Shown: in pieces, positions 16,724 through 24,259 of the stretch
How positions within the stretch are numbered: the stretch's first letter is position 1
How the letters are laid out: each line of letters opens with the position of its first letter
From: Agrobacterium vitis
GTDB lineage: Bacteria > Pseudomonadota > Alphaproteobacteria > Rhizobiales > Rhizobiaceae
Direction of reading: 5' to 3'
DNA length: 64,000 nt
NCBI RefSeq assembly: GCF_014926405.1
Contig: NZ_JACXXJ020000005.1
Coordinates: 1,617,001 to 1,681,000 of the forward strand
Program-made: the position numbers and the translations under genes
The notes under the pieces: model-generated
Told to the model about the DNA's origin: nothing
Databases searched by the model: none
The model's input: only the letters and a program-made list of their open reading frames with translations

Positions 16724-17587
16724 ATGAAGGGTATCATTCTAGCCGGTGGCAGCGGCACCCGCCTGCATCCCATGACGCTTGTTACCTCCAAGCAGCTCAT
16801 GCCGGTATATGACAAGCCGATGATCTACTATCCGCTGTCGACACTGATGCTGGCCGGCATCCGCGACATCCTGATCATCTCGACGCCGAAGGACCTGCCG
16901 AATTTCCAGAGCCTGTTGGGTGACGGATCGAAGTGGGGAATTTCCTTGACCTATGCCGAGCAGCCGTCACCGGACGGTCTTGCTCAGGCCTATATTATCG
17001 GCGCGGATTTCGTCGGCTCTAATCCGTCCTGCTTGATCCTCGGGGACAATATTTTCTATGGCCATGGTGTCAACGACCTGTTCAGAAGTGCAGTTGCCGG
17101 CAATGACGGGGCAACCGTATTTGCCTATCACGTCAATGATCCCGAGCGGTACGGCGTCGTCGAATTCGACGAGGATTTGAAGGCCATCTCCATCGAGGAA
17201 AAGCCGCAGGCGCCGCGCTCGAGCTGGGCCGTGACCGGGCTTTATTTCTACGACAAGGATGCCGTTGATATCGCTGCAAACCTGAAGCCATCGGCGCGTG
17301 GCGAGCTGGAAATCACCGACGTCAACCGCGTGTATCTAGAACGCGGTCGGCTGAACGTGGTGAAGATGGGCCGTGGCTATGCCTGGCTCGACACCGGCAC
17401 GCCAGATAGCCTGCTGGATGCCTCCGAATTCGTCGCCACGCTGGAGCGCCGCCAGGGCTTCAAGATTTCCTGCCCGGAAGAGATCGCCTATCGGCTTGGC
17501 TTTATCGATGCAGCCCAATTGGAGAAGCTCGGGCTGCAATATGGCAAGAGTTCTTACGGCCAATACCTGCTGAAAAAAGTGCTCTGA
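16724..17587 (+). CDS. rfbA: Glucose-1-phosphate thymidylyltransferase
   Basis: The product is 287 aa, full length. [18 protein letters not shown] is the nucleotide-binding signature. [27 protein letters not shown] and GYAWLDTGT follow in order. It makes dTDP-glucose from glucose-1-phosphate and dTTP, the first step of the pathway. An AGGAG lies 8 bases before the ATG. The space between the rfbD remnant and this ATG (about 90 bases) is unrelated sequence and probably holds the deletion scar. It is the last gene of the insert before a hairpin terminator. Confidence 0.96.
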   Translation: MKGIILAGGSGTRLHPMTLVTSKQLMPVYDKPMIYYPLSTLMLAGIRDILIISTPKDLPNFQSLLGDGSKWGISLTYAEQPSPDGLAQAYIIGADFVGSNPSCLILGDNIFYGHGVNDLFRSAVAGNDGATVFAYHVNDPERYGVVEFDEDLKAISIEEKPQAPRSSWAVTGLYFYDKDAVDIAANLKPSARGELEITDVNRVYLERGRLNVVKMGRGYAWLDTGTPDSLLDASEFVATLERRQGFKISCPEEIAYRLGFIDAAQLEKLGLQYGKSSYGQYLLKKVL

Positions 17588-17615
17588 CGCTTTCGATTAA
17601 CACGCGCATCTGCGT

Positions 17616-17651
17616 TACAGCGCCGTGCACGAAACCGTGTGGGGCGCTGTA
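17616..17651 (+). terminator. Hairpin after rfbA
   Basis: A 9-bp stem TACAGCGCC/GGCGCTGTA (17616-17624 with 17643-17651) has an inner CACG/CGTG extension, followed by a T-rich but interrupted tract. It lies 28 bases after rfbA and would end the cassette transcript. Confidence 0.6.
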
Positions 17652-17764
17652 TTGGTTTATATATGCTACGTAATTTCGATGTCGGGCCCCAAATAGCGGA
17701 CAAAAATGATTCAGTATCATTGTGCCGTAACATTCGATCTTTGCTCGACAACACACCACCCCGA

Positions 17765-17950
17765 TCAACCGCCAATAAACTCCCACAGCTCCTCCCGTTC
17801 CCTCTCCGACAGCGCAGTTTCCTCTTCTGGGACATTCGCCTTCATCCAGCCGTCGACCGCCGCGAAGAACTGGAACATGGACATGGCGCGGACGGATTGC
17901 GGGGCAAACCCCATGGCCGCGCCATTGCCGTAGATGGCGGCAAACCTCAA
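17765..17950 (-). CDS. Tail assembly chaperone, frameshift extension (T part)
   Basis: This is the frame that follows the upstream chaperone. Its only own start is a TTG at 17950 overlapping the previous stop, but the frame is open back to the slippery site at 17983-17989. The product contains AAMGFAPQSVRAMSMFQFF and ends ELWEFIGG, typical of the second tail chaperone of alphaproteobacterial phages. It is probably made mainly as a -1 frameshift fusion of about 188 aa with the upstream protein, guiding tail-tube growth on the tape measure. The tape measure should come next but is displaced by the rfb insert. Confidence 0.75.
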   Translation of the reverse strand: MRFAAIYGNGAAMGFAPQSVRAMSMFQFFAAVDGWMKANVPEEETALSEREREELWEFIGG

Positions 17951-18330
17951 CTTTCCGTTGGGAAGGTCGTCGAGGGCATTGCCCCCTTTTGATTTGCCGC
18001 GTCGGCCTCCCCCGGTTTTTCATCCGGTGCGCCGACAATGCCGGCTGTCAGGATCGCCTGGGCAAACAGCAGATTTTCAGCGGGCGGGCGGGCCTCAACC
18101 CATTTGCGCACCAGAGTAAGCGCCTCGACCGGGGTCTTGCCACCGCCGATCAGCCCGAAGCGGATCACATGGGAGATATCGCCCACGCGCCAGGTGCTGG
18201 TCTGGAGCCGGTCGAGGATCACATACGGCCCGGCATCGCAGGCTTCCTGCAATCCTTCCAGCTCCCCCCAGCCGAGGCGGAAGATGTAATCACCATCCGC
18301 CCAAGGCATTGTCAGTTCCGCGTTTCTCAT
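17947..18330 (-). CDS. Tail assembly chaperone (G part, GTA-like)
   Basis: The product is 127 aa, starting MRNAELTMPWADGDYIFRLGW. The segment LQEACDAGPYVILDRL and IRFGLIGGGKTPVEALTLV match the GTA-type gene-transfer-agent family tail chaperone found right after the tail tube gene. It overlaps the tail tube stop by ATGA. The last ten codons hold the frameshift heptamer. The unshifted and shifted products are expected in unequal amounts. Confidence 0.85.
   Translation of the reverse strand: MRNAELTMPWADGDYIFRLGWGELEGLQEACDAGPYVILDRLQTSTWRVGDISHVIRFGLIGGGKTPVEALTLVRKWVEARPPAENLLFAQAILTAGIVGAPDEKPGEADAANQKGAMPSTTFPTES
17983..17989 (-). other. -1 ribosomal frameshift site A_AAG_GGG
   Basis: In the minus-strand frame the codons CAA AAG GGG create the heptamer A_AAG_GGG, the X_XXY_YYZ pattern. 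A slip of -1 enters exactly the open frame of the downstream chaperone, without stops. The two genes overlap by three to four bases, as in the G/GT genes of lambda-like phages. Confidence 0.75.
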
Positions 18331-18770
18331 TTCGGGGTGACCACGCGGGTCATCTTGCCGTCACTCTGCATCGAGATGCTGGCCGTGGCGCGCTTGCCGT
18401 TGTCGCCAGCACCTTCGAACTTCTCGACATGCATGCGGCCAGTCCAGGTGATGGTCTTGGCCGGGAACTCCCATTCGACCTTGACCGGAATGCTGTCGAT
18501 GTCTTCCCAGGCATCGAGCCAGGTCTCAACGCTTTCCTGCGCCAGAACACCTTCTCCGGAAATCGACATAGAGAGCGACGAGGCATCACGGCCAATCCAA
18601 TCGACGGTATCGGGATCATCGCAGTCAGGGATGGAGCTTTCCTCCAGGCCCTTGTCGAGAGACACCGACCGCTGGGTAAAGCCGCAAGGGGCGGAATAGA
18701 CGATAGGGGTGGCGGAATTTCCGAGCAGAACACGGATCTTCCCGCCACGCATGGTGGTTGCTTGTGCCAT
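18327..18770 (-). CDS. Major tail tube protein
   Basis: The product is 147 aa, with the two-sheet pattern and segments DWIGRDASSLSMSISGEGVL, VETWLDAWEDIDSIPVKV and ITWTGRMHVEKFEGAGDNG. This is the phage tail-tube family found in Rhizobiales prophages and the lambda gpV-like fold. It lies between the tail terminator and the chaperones. It would polymerise around the tape measure. Confidence 0.82.
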   Translation of the reverse strand: MAQATTMRGGKIRVLLGNSATPIVYSAPCGFTQRSVSLDKGLEESSIPDCDDPDTVDWIGRDASSLSMSISGEGVLAQESVETWLDAWEDIDSIPVKVEWEFPAKTITWTGRMHVEKFEGAGDNGKRATASISMQSDGKMTRVVTPK

Positions 18771-18796
18771 GATGGCCTCCTGATTTTGGAAAAGTG

Positions 18797-19204
18797 TCAG
18801 TGATTTTCGATAGCGGCGCGGAAGGTCAGCGCAATATGCGTGGTCAATCCATCCGGGTCGCGCAGATCGCGTCGGCTATCCAGTTCGAGATAGACAAGCG
18901 CATTGTCATTGAGGGACAGCATATCACCGGACAGCGCCGCGACGATTGCCCTGGCAATCCGCCGCCCCTCGGCATAGCCAGGATCGTCCGACCAGACGCT
19001 CAACTGGATGAACAGGTCGGACAGGTCCAGCCCATCGGCATTTTCGGGTAATTCCTGGGTTGGGCCGAAAGACACATAAGGCAGGCTCACGCCCTGCGGC
19101 ACCCGGTCATAGACGCGACCGGCAATAATGGCCGTCACATCAGCATCGGCTTTCAGGCAGGTGACAATCGCCACCTGCAATTCGTGTGCTGCATCTTCGC
19201 TCAT
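18797..19204 (-). CDS. Tail terminator protein (DUF3168 family)
   Basis: The product is 135 aa. ADVTAIIAGRVYDRVPQGVSLPYVSFG near the start and the C-terminal LDSRRDLRDPDGLTTHIALTFRA match the DUF3168 proteins placed between HK97 gp10-like and tail-tube genes. It starts at an ATGA overlap with the preceding gene. It would cap the tail at the head-proximal end. Confidence 0.82.
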   Translation of the reverse strand: MSEDAAHELQVAIVTCLKADADVTAIIAGRVYDRVPQGVSLPYVSFGPTQELPENADGLDLSDLFIQLSVWSDDPGYAEGRRIARAIVAALSGDMLSLNDNALVYLELDSRRDLRDPDGLTTHIALTFRAAIENH

Positions 19205-19662
19205 GAGGCCGCCACCTTTCGTGCTGCGGTGCGGACAGCTTTGCGCACCGTTCGTTTGGCTGACTTTTTGCTGGCCCGCCAGGACACATAGAAGAACGGC
19301 CGCGCCCTGGTGCCGGGGTTTTCTGATCCGGCATACATGCCGCCGTTCTTGTGGGGTGCCGTGCCGTATTCCACCCAGCGGGCATAATAGGCCTCGGTGC
19401 TGCCGGCATAGATGGTGATGGAGAGATCATTGCCCATCTGCGATTTGACCGCGGCGACAATCCCCGCCCCTTTCGGCACCTTGCCCCAGGTCCAGCCGAT
19501 GCTGTCGCGAAGCGTGCCGTCTTCGACCGCGACCAGGTTCTTCATCATGGCAACGACGCCATCGGCCGCCGCTTCCATACCGGCTTTGATTTCGGCCTTG
19601 GCTAGGTCTGGCAGGCGCTTGATTTTCCGGTCCAGTTTGGCAAGATTGAGGAGGTTGCTCAT
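19201..19662 (-). CDS. HK97 gp10-like head-tail protein
   Basis: The product is 153 aa from ATG 19662, which overlaps the previous stop by ATGA (a longer frame is rejected). VAVEDGTLRDSIGW and YYARWVEYGTAPHKNGG are the hallmark of the HK97_gp10 family, and the C-terminal end is Lys/Arg-rich. It is expected to join head and tail. Confidence 0.85.
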   Translation of the reverse strand: MSNLLNLAKLDRKIKRLPDLAKAEIKAGMEAAADGVVAMMKNLVAVEDGTLRDSIGWTWGKVPKGAGIVAAVKSQMGNDLSITIYAGSTEAYYARWVEYGTAPHKNGGMYAGSENPGTRARPFFYVSWRASKKSAKRTVRKAVRTAARKVAAS

Positions 19663-20021
19663 CCAGCCACCCCGCCGCTCTGGCAGAGGAAGTCGATCCA
19701 GCGTCGGTCGCTGTCGGTCCATTCGCCGGCAGTCACGTCTCGGATATTAAAGAGGCGCTCTGTATCGAGGTCACGAATGCGCCAGTCGGTTTCGACGTCC
19801 CGCGCCTCAATGCAATCGCGCACAAAAATCACCTGCGAATGCTCGCCTTGCAGCCGATCCGCCATCACAGTCTCGCCACCACGAAGATGGACAAAACCCG
19901 CACGGCAACGATAGCGCTCAACCCATGATGCGACGGTGACACCATCGCCCCGGTCGATCTCTTCGCGCTGCTCGAAGACAATCAAGCGCTTCAGGTCACC
20001 CGTCGATCTCTTGCTCGCCAT
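19659..20021 (-). CDS. Head closure / head-tail adaptor protein
   Basis: The product is 120 aa from ATG 20021, which has AGGAGGG five to six bases upstream. The pattern LKRLIVFEQREEIDRGDGVTV, followed by RCRAGFVHLRGGETVMADRL and FNIRDVTAGEWT, is that of SPP1 gp16-like head closure proteins. It sits between the connector and gp10-like genes. Confidence 0.82.
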   Translation of the reverse strand: MASKRSTGDLKRLIVFEQREEIDRGDGVTVASWVERYRCRAGFVHLRGGETVMADRLQGEHSQVIFVRDCIEARDVETDWRIRDLDTERLFNIRDVTAGEWTDSDRRWIDFLCQSGGVAG

Positions 20022-20193
20022 CGGACCCTCCTGCACTTTCGCGCGGCGGCTTGGGCAGCTCGACCGCCTTCCCGGCCGCCACGGCCCGTTCGCCGCAGCG
20101 TTTCAACACCGTCACTTCCATGCCGGCGCGGTAGGCAATCGTGGTGGCGCGGATCGGTTTGAAGTCAAAATCGTCCAGGAACCGCACCCGCAT
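19996..20193 (-). CDS. Small basic phage head-module protein
   Basis: The product is 65 aa from ATG 20193, in overlap with the connector stop (TGATG). It contains MEVTVLKRCGERAVAAGKAVELP and is basic. A similar small protein often lies between the connector and head closure genes of alphaproteobacterial prophages. The function is unknown, and the gene overlaps the next by 26 bases. Confidence 0.6.
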   Translation of the reverse strand: MRVRFLDDFDFKPIRATTIAYRAGMEVTVLKRCGERAVAAGKAVELPKPPRESAGGSDGEQEIDG

Positions 20194-20741
20194 CACGCCC
20201 CCCGCCGCCAATTGACCAGCAGCCGGTCGAAGTCGGTCACCACATCCGCCGCGCTGCTTTCCGGCTTGCCGTAAATCTCAGCCACGCGCATGATGATGCC
20301 GAGACGAAGATCAAAAGGCAGCTCGACAAACCCGACCTCATAGGTGACGGTCACAGGCGCTCCCCGATGCGCCTGCGGCCAGGATCGGATAGGAACCAGG
20401 CCGAGCGTCAGCCCATCGGATTTGAGCCGATACAGCGCGGGATCGAGGACAACTTCCCCACCATCCGGTGATGTATAGGTGATGATGGGCTTACTTCCAG
20501 GTTTCACCGGTCCATCCGGCAGGCGCTCCAGATCGGCCCAGCTATCGCATTGTGCCACCAGGGTTTTCGGGGAGACCGACAGATTGCAAGTCTGCTCGAT
20601 GACCGAGACGACTTCCTCGATCATCATTTGTAGTATGGCGTCATCATGGGCGGTATCGATGCCGCAGCGCTCTTTGACGGTCGCGACCGTGACCGGCAGA
20701 TCGGTCGCTTTCGCCGTGACTGTCGCGGCATACCAGCTCAT
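20193..20741 (-). CDS. Head-tail connector protein (gp6-like)
   Basis: The product is 182 aa. Its N-terminal helices are LPVTVATVKERCGIDTAHDD and a row of acidic residues, then IEQTCNLSVSPKTLVAQ, beta strands and the C-terminal RLGIIMRVAEIYGKPESS. This is the typical gp6-like connector that follows the capsid gene. It would form the ring under the portal. Confidence 0.83.
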   Translation of the reverse strand: MSWYAATVTAKATDLPVTVATVKERCGIDTAHDDAILQMMIEEVVSVIEQTCNLSVSPKTLVAQCDSWADLERLPDGPVKPGSKPIITYTSPDGGEVVLDPALYRLKSDGLTLGLVPIRSWPQAHRGAPVTVTYEVGFVELPFDLRLGIIMRVAEIYGKPESSAADVVTDFDRLLVNWRRGA

Positions 20742-20989
20742 GTGCCACCGCCTTGCGCCGGCTTGGTCGCCGCTGCAAGAGCAGCCACCGTCGCGGCATG
20801 ACGGTTGCGCAGCATCATCAGTTCGGCGCGCAATTTGCCAAGCTCATCGCCCTCGGGATCAACGACAAACTCAGCAAGGCCAGCTTCGACCAGCCGGCGC
20901 GCTTCCGGGATCTCGTAACGGTCGGTCACTTCACCTCTGTTCAGAACAAAGTCGGCCCCGACAGCACCGGTCAGCATTTTGATTTTCAT
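20738..20989 (-). CDS. Small phage protein between capsid and connector
   Basis: The product is 83 aa. The N-terminal part (LNRGEVTDRYEIPEARRLVEAGLAEFV) resembles the short beta-hairpin domains found next to capsid genes, and the C-terminal part is a helix. The stop overlaps the connector start by ATGA. Possibly a decoration or connector accessory protein, but not recognised with certainty. Confidence 0.6.
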   Translation of the reverse strand: MKIKMLTGAVGADFVLNRGEVTDRYEIPEARRLVEAGLAEFVVDPEGDELGKLRAELMMLRNRHAATVAALAAATKPAQGGGT

Positions 20990-21049
20990 GGCTGTTCTCC
21001 AATCAGGAAACCGGCCGGCGCTGTTTGCGCCGACCGTGACCAGGCGCGA

Positions 21050-22321
21050 TCAGGCCGCCGTCTTCATGGCCTTGATGGCCTTGGCGTCGCCCAGCTCGCC
21101 GTCGAAGCGGATCAGGCCGGCAATACCAACCTTCGGCCAGAAGCGTTCGCGCAGCACGCCGATCACGGGCGATCCGACCTTGCGGACATAATATTTGGAG
21201 AAGTCACCAAACAGCGCGATGCGCTTGTCGGCCGTCACTTCATCCATGTGCTGATTGATTGAATAGGCGCGACCGTTGAAGCTGGCCGGCGTTCCCTTCT
21301 GCACATCGCCCTGCTGCCAAAGGTAATTGCCGTTGCCATCCTTCAGTTTGCGGGTGGCCAGCAGGAACTTGTCATGGAACATGTAGCGGCATTTGGGCGA
21401 GCCACGATACGCCGGGTCAATGGAATGCTCCAGTTCAAGGATATCGTCGAAGGTGAAGGCATCCTTGGCAGCCGTGGTGACGCCGAGGCCAGCCGCATTC
21501 ACCACACCATTTGGCTGGTTCTGGCCGGTTCCCGATGTCAGCTTGCGATTGCCGATCCGGCCGAGGCGCTCGCCGATCATGCCCCCGAGCAAGGACTCCA
21601 TGTTGAACAGCGAATCCGCGTCCAGCTCGAAGGACCACTTGATGAACGGCGTGGCATAAACATAGGCGTTCAGCACCTTTTGCCCGAACTCGACATCGCC
21701 GCTGCCGTCTTCCAGGAGATCAGCCGCCTCGGCCAGGGGGTCGGCCTCATTGTCGGTATCGTCAACGGTCGGCACCAGCATTTCATTGCCCTTCGACGTG
21801 GTGATGACAGTGCAGATGTTTTCGTCATAGAGCGGGCCCCAGGCTTTCATCGCCTGGATGATCGTGGCTTCCAGCTCGACCGGCACGGTATAGCCACCGG
21901 CAATGGCACTGGTTGTCACCTGATCGCGGGTCTCAAACGAGGCAACGCCGCGCTGAAGAACCGCGCGCTCTTCCTTGGTCAGGTCGGACGGATTGACACC
22001 GCAGACCACCTTGGCAAACACGCTGCGATATTCGACCTTGCCACCCTGGGGCAGATCGTCGCCGCGCATTTCCGGGGTATCGCGCAGCGGACGCTGTTTG
22101 GCGCGGCGCTCTTCATCGCGCTTTTCCAGCTCGATCAGCTTTTCCTCGCGGTCGAGAAGCCCTTGCAGCCGATCATATTCGGCCATCGCCGTATCATGGG
22201 CGCTTTCCAGTTCCTTGGACCGAACCTCATCGGTGTCAGGCGTGATCGCCTCCAGCCGTTCGCGGGCCTCGGTGACAAGGCGCGCCTGCTTTTCGCGCAA
22301 TTCTTTCAGTCTTTGCGACAT
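21050..22321 (-). CDS. HK97-family major capsid protein
   Basis: The product is about 423 aa. The N-terminal ~110 residues are a charged coiled coil (LKELREKQARLVTEARERLE), the delta/scaffold domain removed by the protease. The capsid core includes GGYTVPVELEATIIQAMKAW and RIGNRKLTSGTGQNQPNG, and the C-terminal region FGDFSKYYVRKVGSPV. The ATG at 22321 (AGGAG seven bases upstream) is favoured over 22327. It follows the prohead protease, as expected in HK97-like phages. Confidence 0.93.
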   Translation of the reverse strand: MSQRLKELREKQARLVTEARERLEAITPDTDEVRSKELESAHDTAMAEYDRLQGLLDREEKLIELEKRDEERRAKQRPLRDTPEMRGDDLPQGGKVEYRSVFAKVVCGVNPSDLTKEERAVLQRGVASFETRDQVTTSAIAGGYTVPVELEATIIQAMKAWGPLYDENICTVITTSKGNEMLVPTVDDTDNEADPLAEAADLLEDGSGDVEFGQKVLNAYVYATPFIKWSFELDADSLFNMESLLGGMIGERLGRIGNRKLTSGTGQNQPNGVVNAAGLGVTTAAKDAFTFDDILELEHSIDPAYRGSPKCRYMFHDKFLLATRKLKDGNGNYLWQQGDVQKGTPASFNGRAYSINQHMDEVTADKRIALFGDFSKYYVRKVGSPVIGVLRERFWPKVGIAGLIRFDGELGDAKAIKAMKTAA

Positions 22322-22371
22322 GGTCATGCTCCTGAGTGTGGGGGGAGAGTGGGATGGTGGGGACGCGGGTC

Positions 22372-22980
22372 TTACGAGCACCGCGTCAGGTCGAGGCCTA
22401 TTTTCAGGCGAAGGCGCGTGGCCAGCCCATGAGACCGGGTGTGATGAGAACGGGTGTCGCCACGGGCGTGTTCAAGCGACCGCAGCGCAATCGAGGTGCC
22501 GGCATAGGCCGGGATAGAGACGATGGAGACTTCGAACAGATTGAGATCGGTCAGCGTCCGGCGCGGCATGGATCTGGAAAAATCCCATTCCTCGCCAACC
22601 GCCTCGAAGCCAAACGACATGCCTGACACGTCGCCCCGGGCAATCAGCGTTCGGACATCGCGTCCGACCGTCGTATCGGGAAGATCGATTTCGACAGCCA
22701 GGCCCTTGGCATCCTCCGACAGCCGCAGCGTTCCCGCCCGGTTGCGACCCAGGACATGGGCCGTGTCATGGTCATAGAAGGCGCGGATATCATCAGACCG
22801 CAGCGACCGGGCAAAAGCACCGGGTGCAATCGTCTCTTCGAACACCCCGGCGATGGTGCTGACGTCACCAAAATTAGCGGCATAGCCGGCCACCGTCATT
22901 CGCTCGCCATCGCCCCGGGCTTCCACCGGCAGCACCAACGAGCGGCGCTCACGCTCACCCGGCTTCGGTTTCGGTGTCAT
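22372..22980 (-). CDS. HK97-family prohead protease
   Basis: The product is 202 aa. VAGYAANFGDVSTIAGVFEETI at the start, AFYDHDTAHVLGR with the catalytic His, VGRDVRTLIARGDVSGMSFGF with the catalytic Ser and LNLFEVSIVSIPAYAGTS follow in the order of the phage U9/S78 prohead protease family. It matures the capsid by removing the delta domain. Its start overlaps the portal gene by 26 bases. Confidence 0.92.
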   Translation of the reverse strand: MTPKPKPGERERRSLVLPVEARGDGERMTVAGYAANFGDVSTIAGVFEETIAPGAFARSLRSDDIRAFYDHDTAHVLGRNRAGTLRLSEDAKGLAVEIDLPDTTVGRDVRTLIARGDVSGMSFGFEAVGEEWDFSRSMPRRTLTDLNLFEVSIVSIPAYAGTSIALRSLEHARGDTRSHHTRSHGLATRLRLKIGLDLTRCS

Positions 22981-24247
22981 CGGTCACCTGCCTTTCTGTG
23001 TCTGCTGCGGGATCATTGAGCGGCGGGTCGCCATTCTCGCCCATCGCGTTTGTGCCGTTGGCACTGGTGCCGATGGCAACGGTTGCGCCCTGGATGTAGA
23101 GCTGGTCTGCAGCCGGGTTCGGATCGCGCGGACGGCCTTCAATCTCCCGGCCTTCGTTCGGGGTCAGCAGCGCCGAGTTGACGCCGGTTGCCAAGGCCTC
23201 CAGGCGGCTTTTGAAGTCACCGCGCATCAGGCCGTCGAGGTTGTGACGGACATAACGGCGGGTGTTCATCCGCCCAAAAATCTTCAGGTTCATTTCCCCT
23301 TCGAGCGCCGTCGCCCATTGGCTGACCAGATGCTTGACCAGATAGAGGTCGTTCTGCTCGACATTGGAGAAGGTTGCCCGGCTCAAGTCCTGAAGAAAGT
23401 TCGGCGGGATCTGATAGGCGCGAGCAATTTCCTGCACTTGATACAGCCGGGCTTCGGTCATCTGCCCCTTGGCCGGGTCGTAACCCACTTGGGTGAGTTT
23501 GTAGCCAACCGGCAACTGGATCAGCGGCAGCTGATCGTCCCGCGCCGCTTTCACCGCCCGCTTGATGTCTTCTCGCGCCCGCTGCATAGCCTTGTCATTG
23601 GCGGGCATCGGACCTTCCAGCGCCAAGGGCGGAACGCCGCCGCCGGCAAAGAAGTTCGAGGCATAGTCGTTCATGGCGAGCGCCAGCTGGATGGCCTTTT
23701 CCGCCATGGCAATCGGGCCGCGATGCTGGACCAGATTGCGCTTCAGCATATAGGGGATGTCGATCACGTCGGTGGCTGGATATTCCCTGCCGTCGAAACT
23801 GTAGAACAGCCGCCCGCCGCGCCTCCTGATCGAACAACTGCCGGGATCAATTGGCCAGAGCGCCTCGATGCCAGCACCCTTGCGCTCGATCCAGGCCAGC
23901 CCCCGCCCACCGGTAAACACCTGTTCCCAGAAGAAGCGCCGGAACTTCGAGGTGTCCATTTCGTCGTTCGGGTTTTCTTCCAGAACGACAGCCAGCTTGC
24001 CGCCGAGCCGCACCGGTCCCCGTTCGCCCGTCCGGTAGACATAGAGCGGAAGTGTTGCGAGGGTCCGCGACAGAAACGACACCGCCGCCTGCACGGCCGG
24101 CACTTTCAGCGCCGTTTCGATATTGACCGTGGGCAGCGCGCCACCGCCAAGCCCGAAGAACTCCATAAAATTGGTGGCGCTGACCGGCACGGTTTCGCTT
24201 TCGAGCGACGTCGAACGCCGCTCGGCCTTGCCCTTCTTGGATGCCAT
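22955..24247 (-). CDS. HK97-family portal protein
   Basis: The product is 430 aa. ALKVPAVQAAVSFLSRTLA, then LPLYVYRTGERGPVRL, RGLAWIERKGAGIEALWPI and VGYDPAKGQMTEARLYQVQEIARAYQIPP are the ordered motifs of HK97-type portals. It ends with a low-complexity Asn/Asp-rich tail. The dodecamer forms the DNA entry vertex and binds the terminase encoded next. Confidence 0.93.
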   Translation of the reverse strand: MASKKGKAERRSTSLESETVPVSATNFMEFFGLGGGALPTVNIETALKVPAVQAAVSFLSRTLATLPLYVYRTGERGPVRLGGKLAVVLEENPNDEMDTSKFRRFFWEQVFTGGRGLAWIERKGAGIEALWPIDPGSCSIRRRGGRLFYSFDGREYPATDVIDIPYMLKRNLVQHRGPIAMAEKAIQLALAMNDYASNFFAGGGVPPLALEGPMPANDKAMQRAREDIKRAVKAARDDQLPLIQLPVGYKLTQVGYDPAKGQMTEARLYQVQEIARAYQIPPNFLQDLSRATFSNVEQNDLYLVKHLVSQWATALEGEMNLKIFGRMNTRRYVRHNLDGLMRGDFKSRLEALATGVNSALLTPNEGREIEGRPRDPNPAADQLYIQGATVAIGTSANGTNAMGENGDPPLNDPAADTERQVTDDTETEAG

Positions 24248-24259
24248 CAGGCCACCCCT

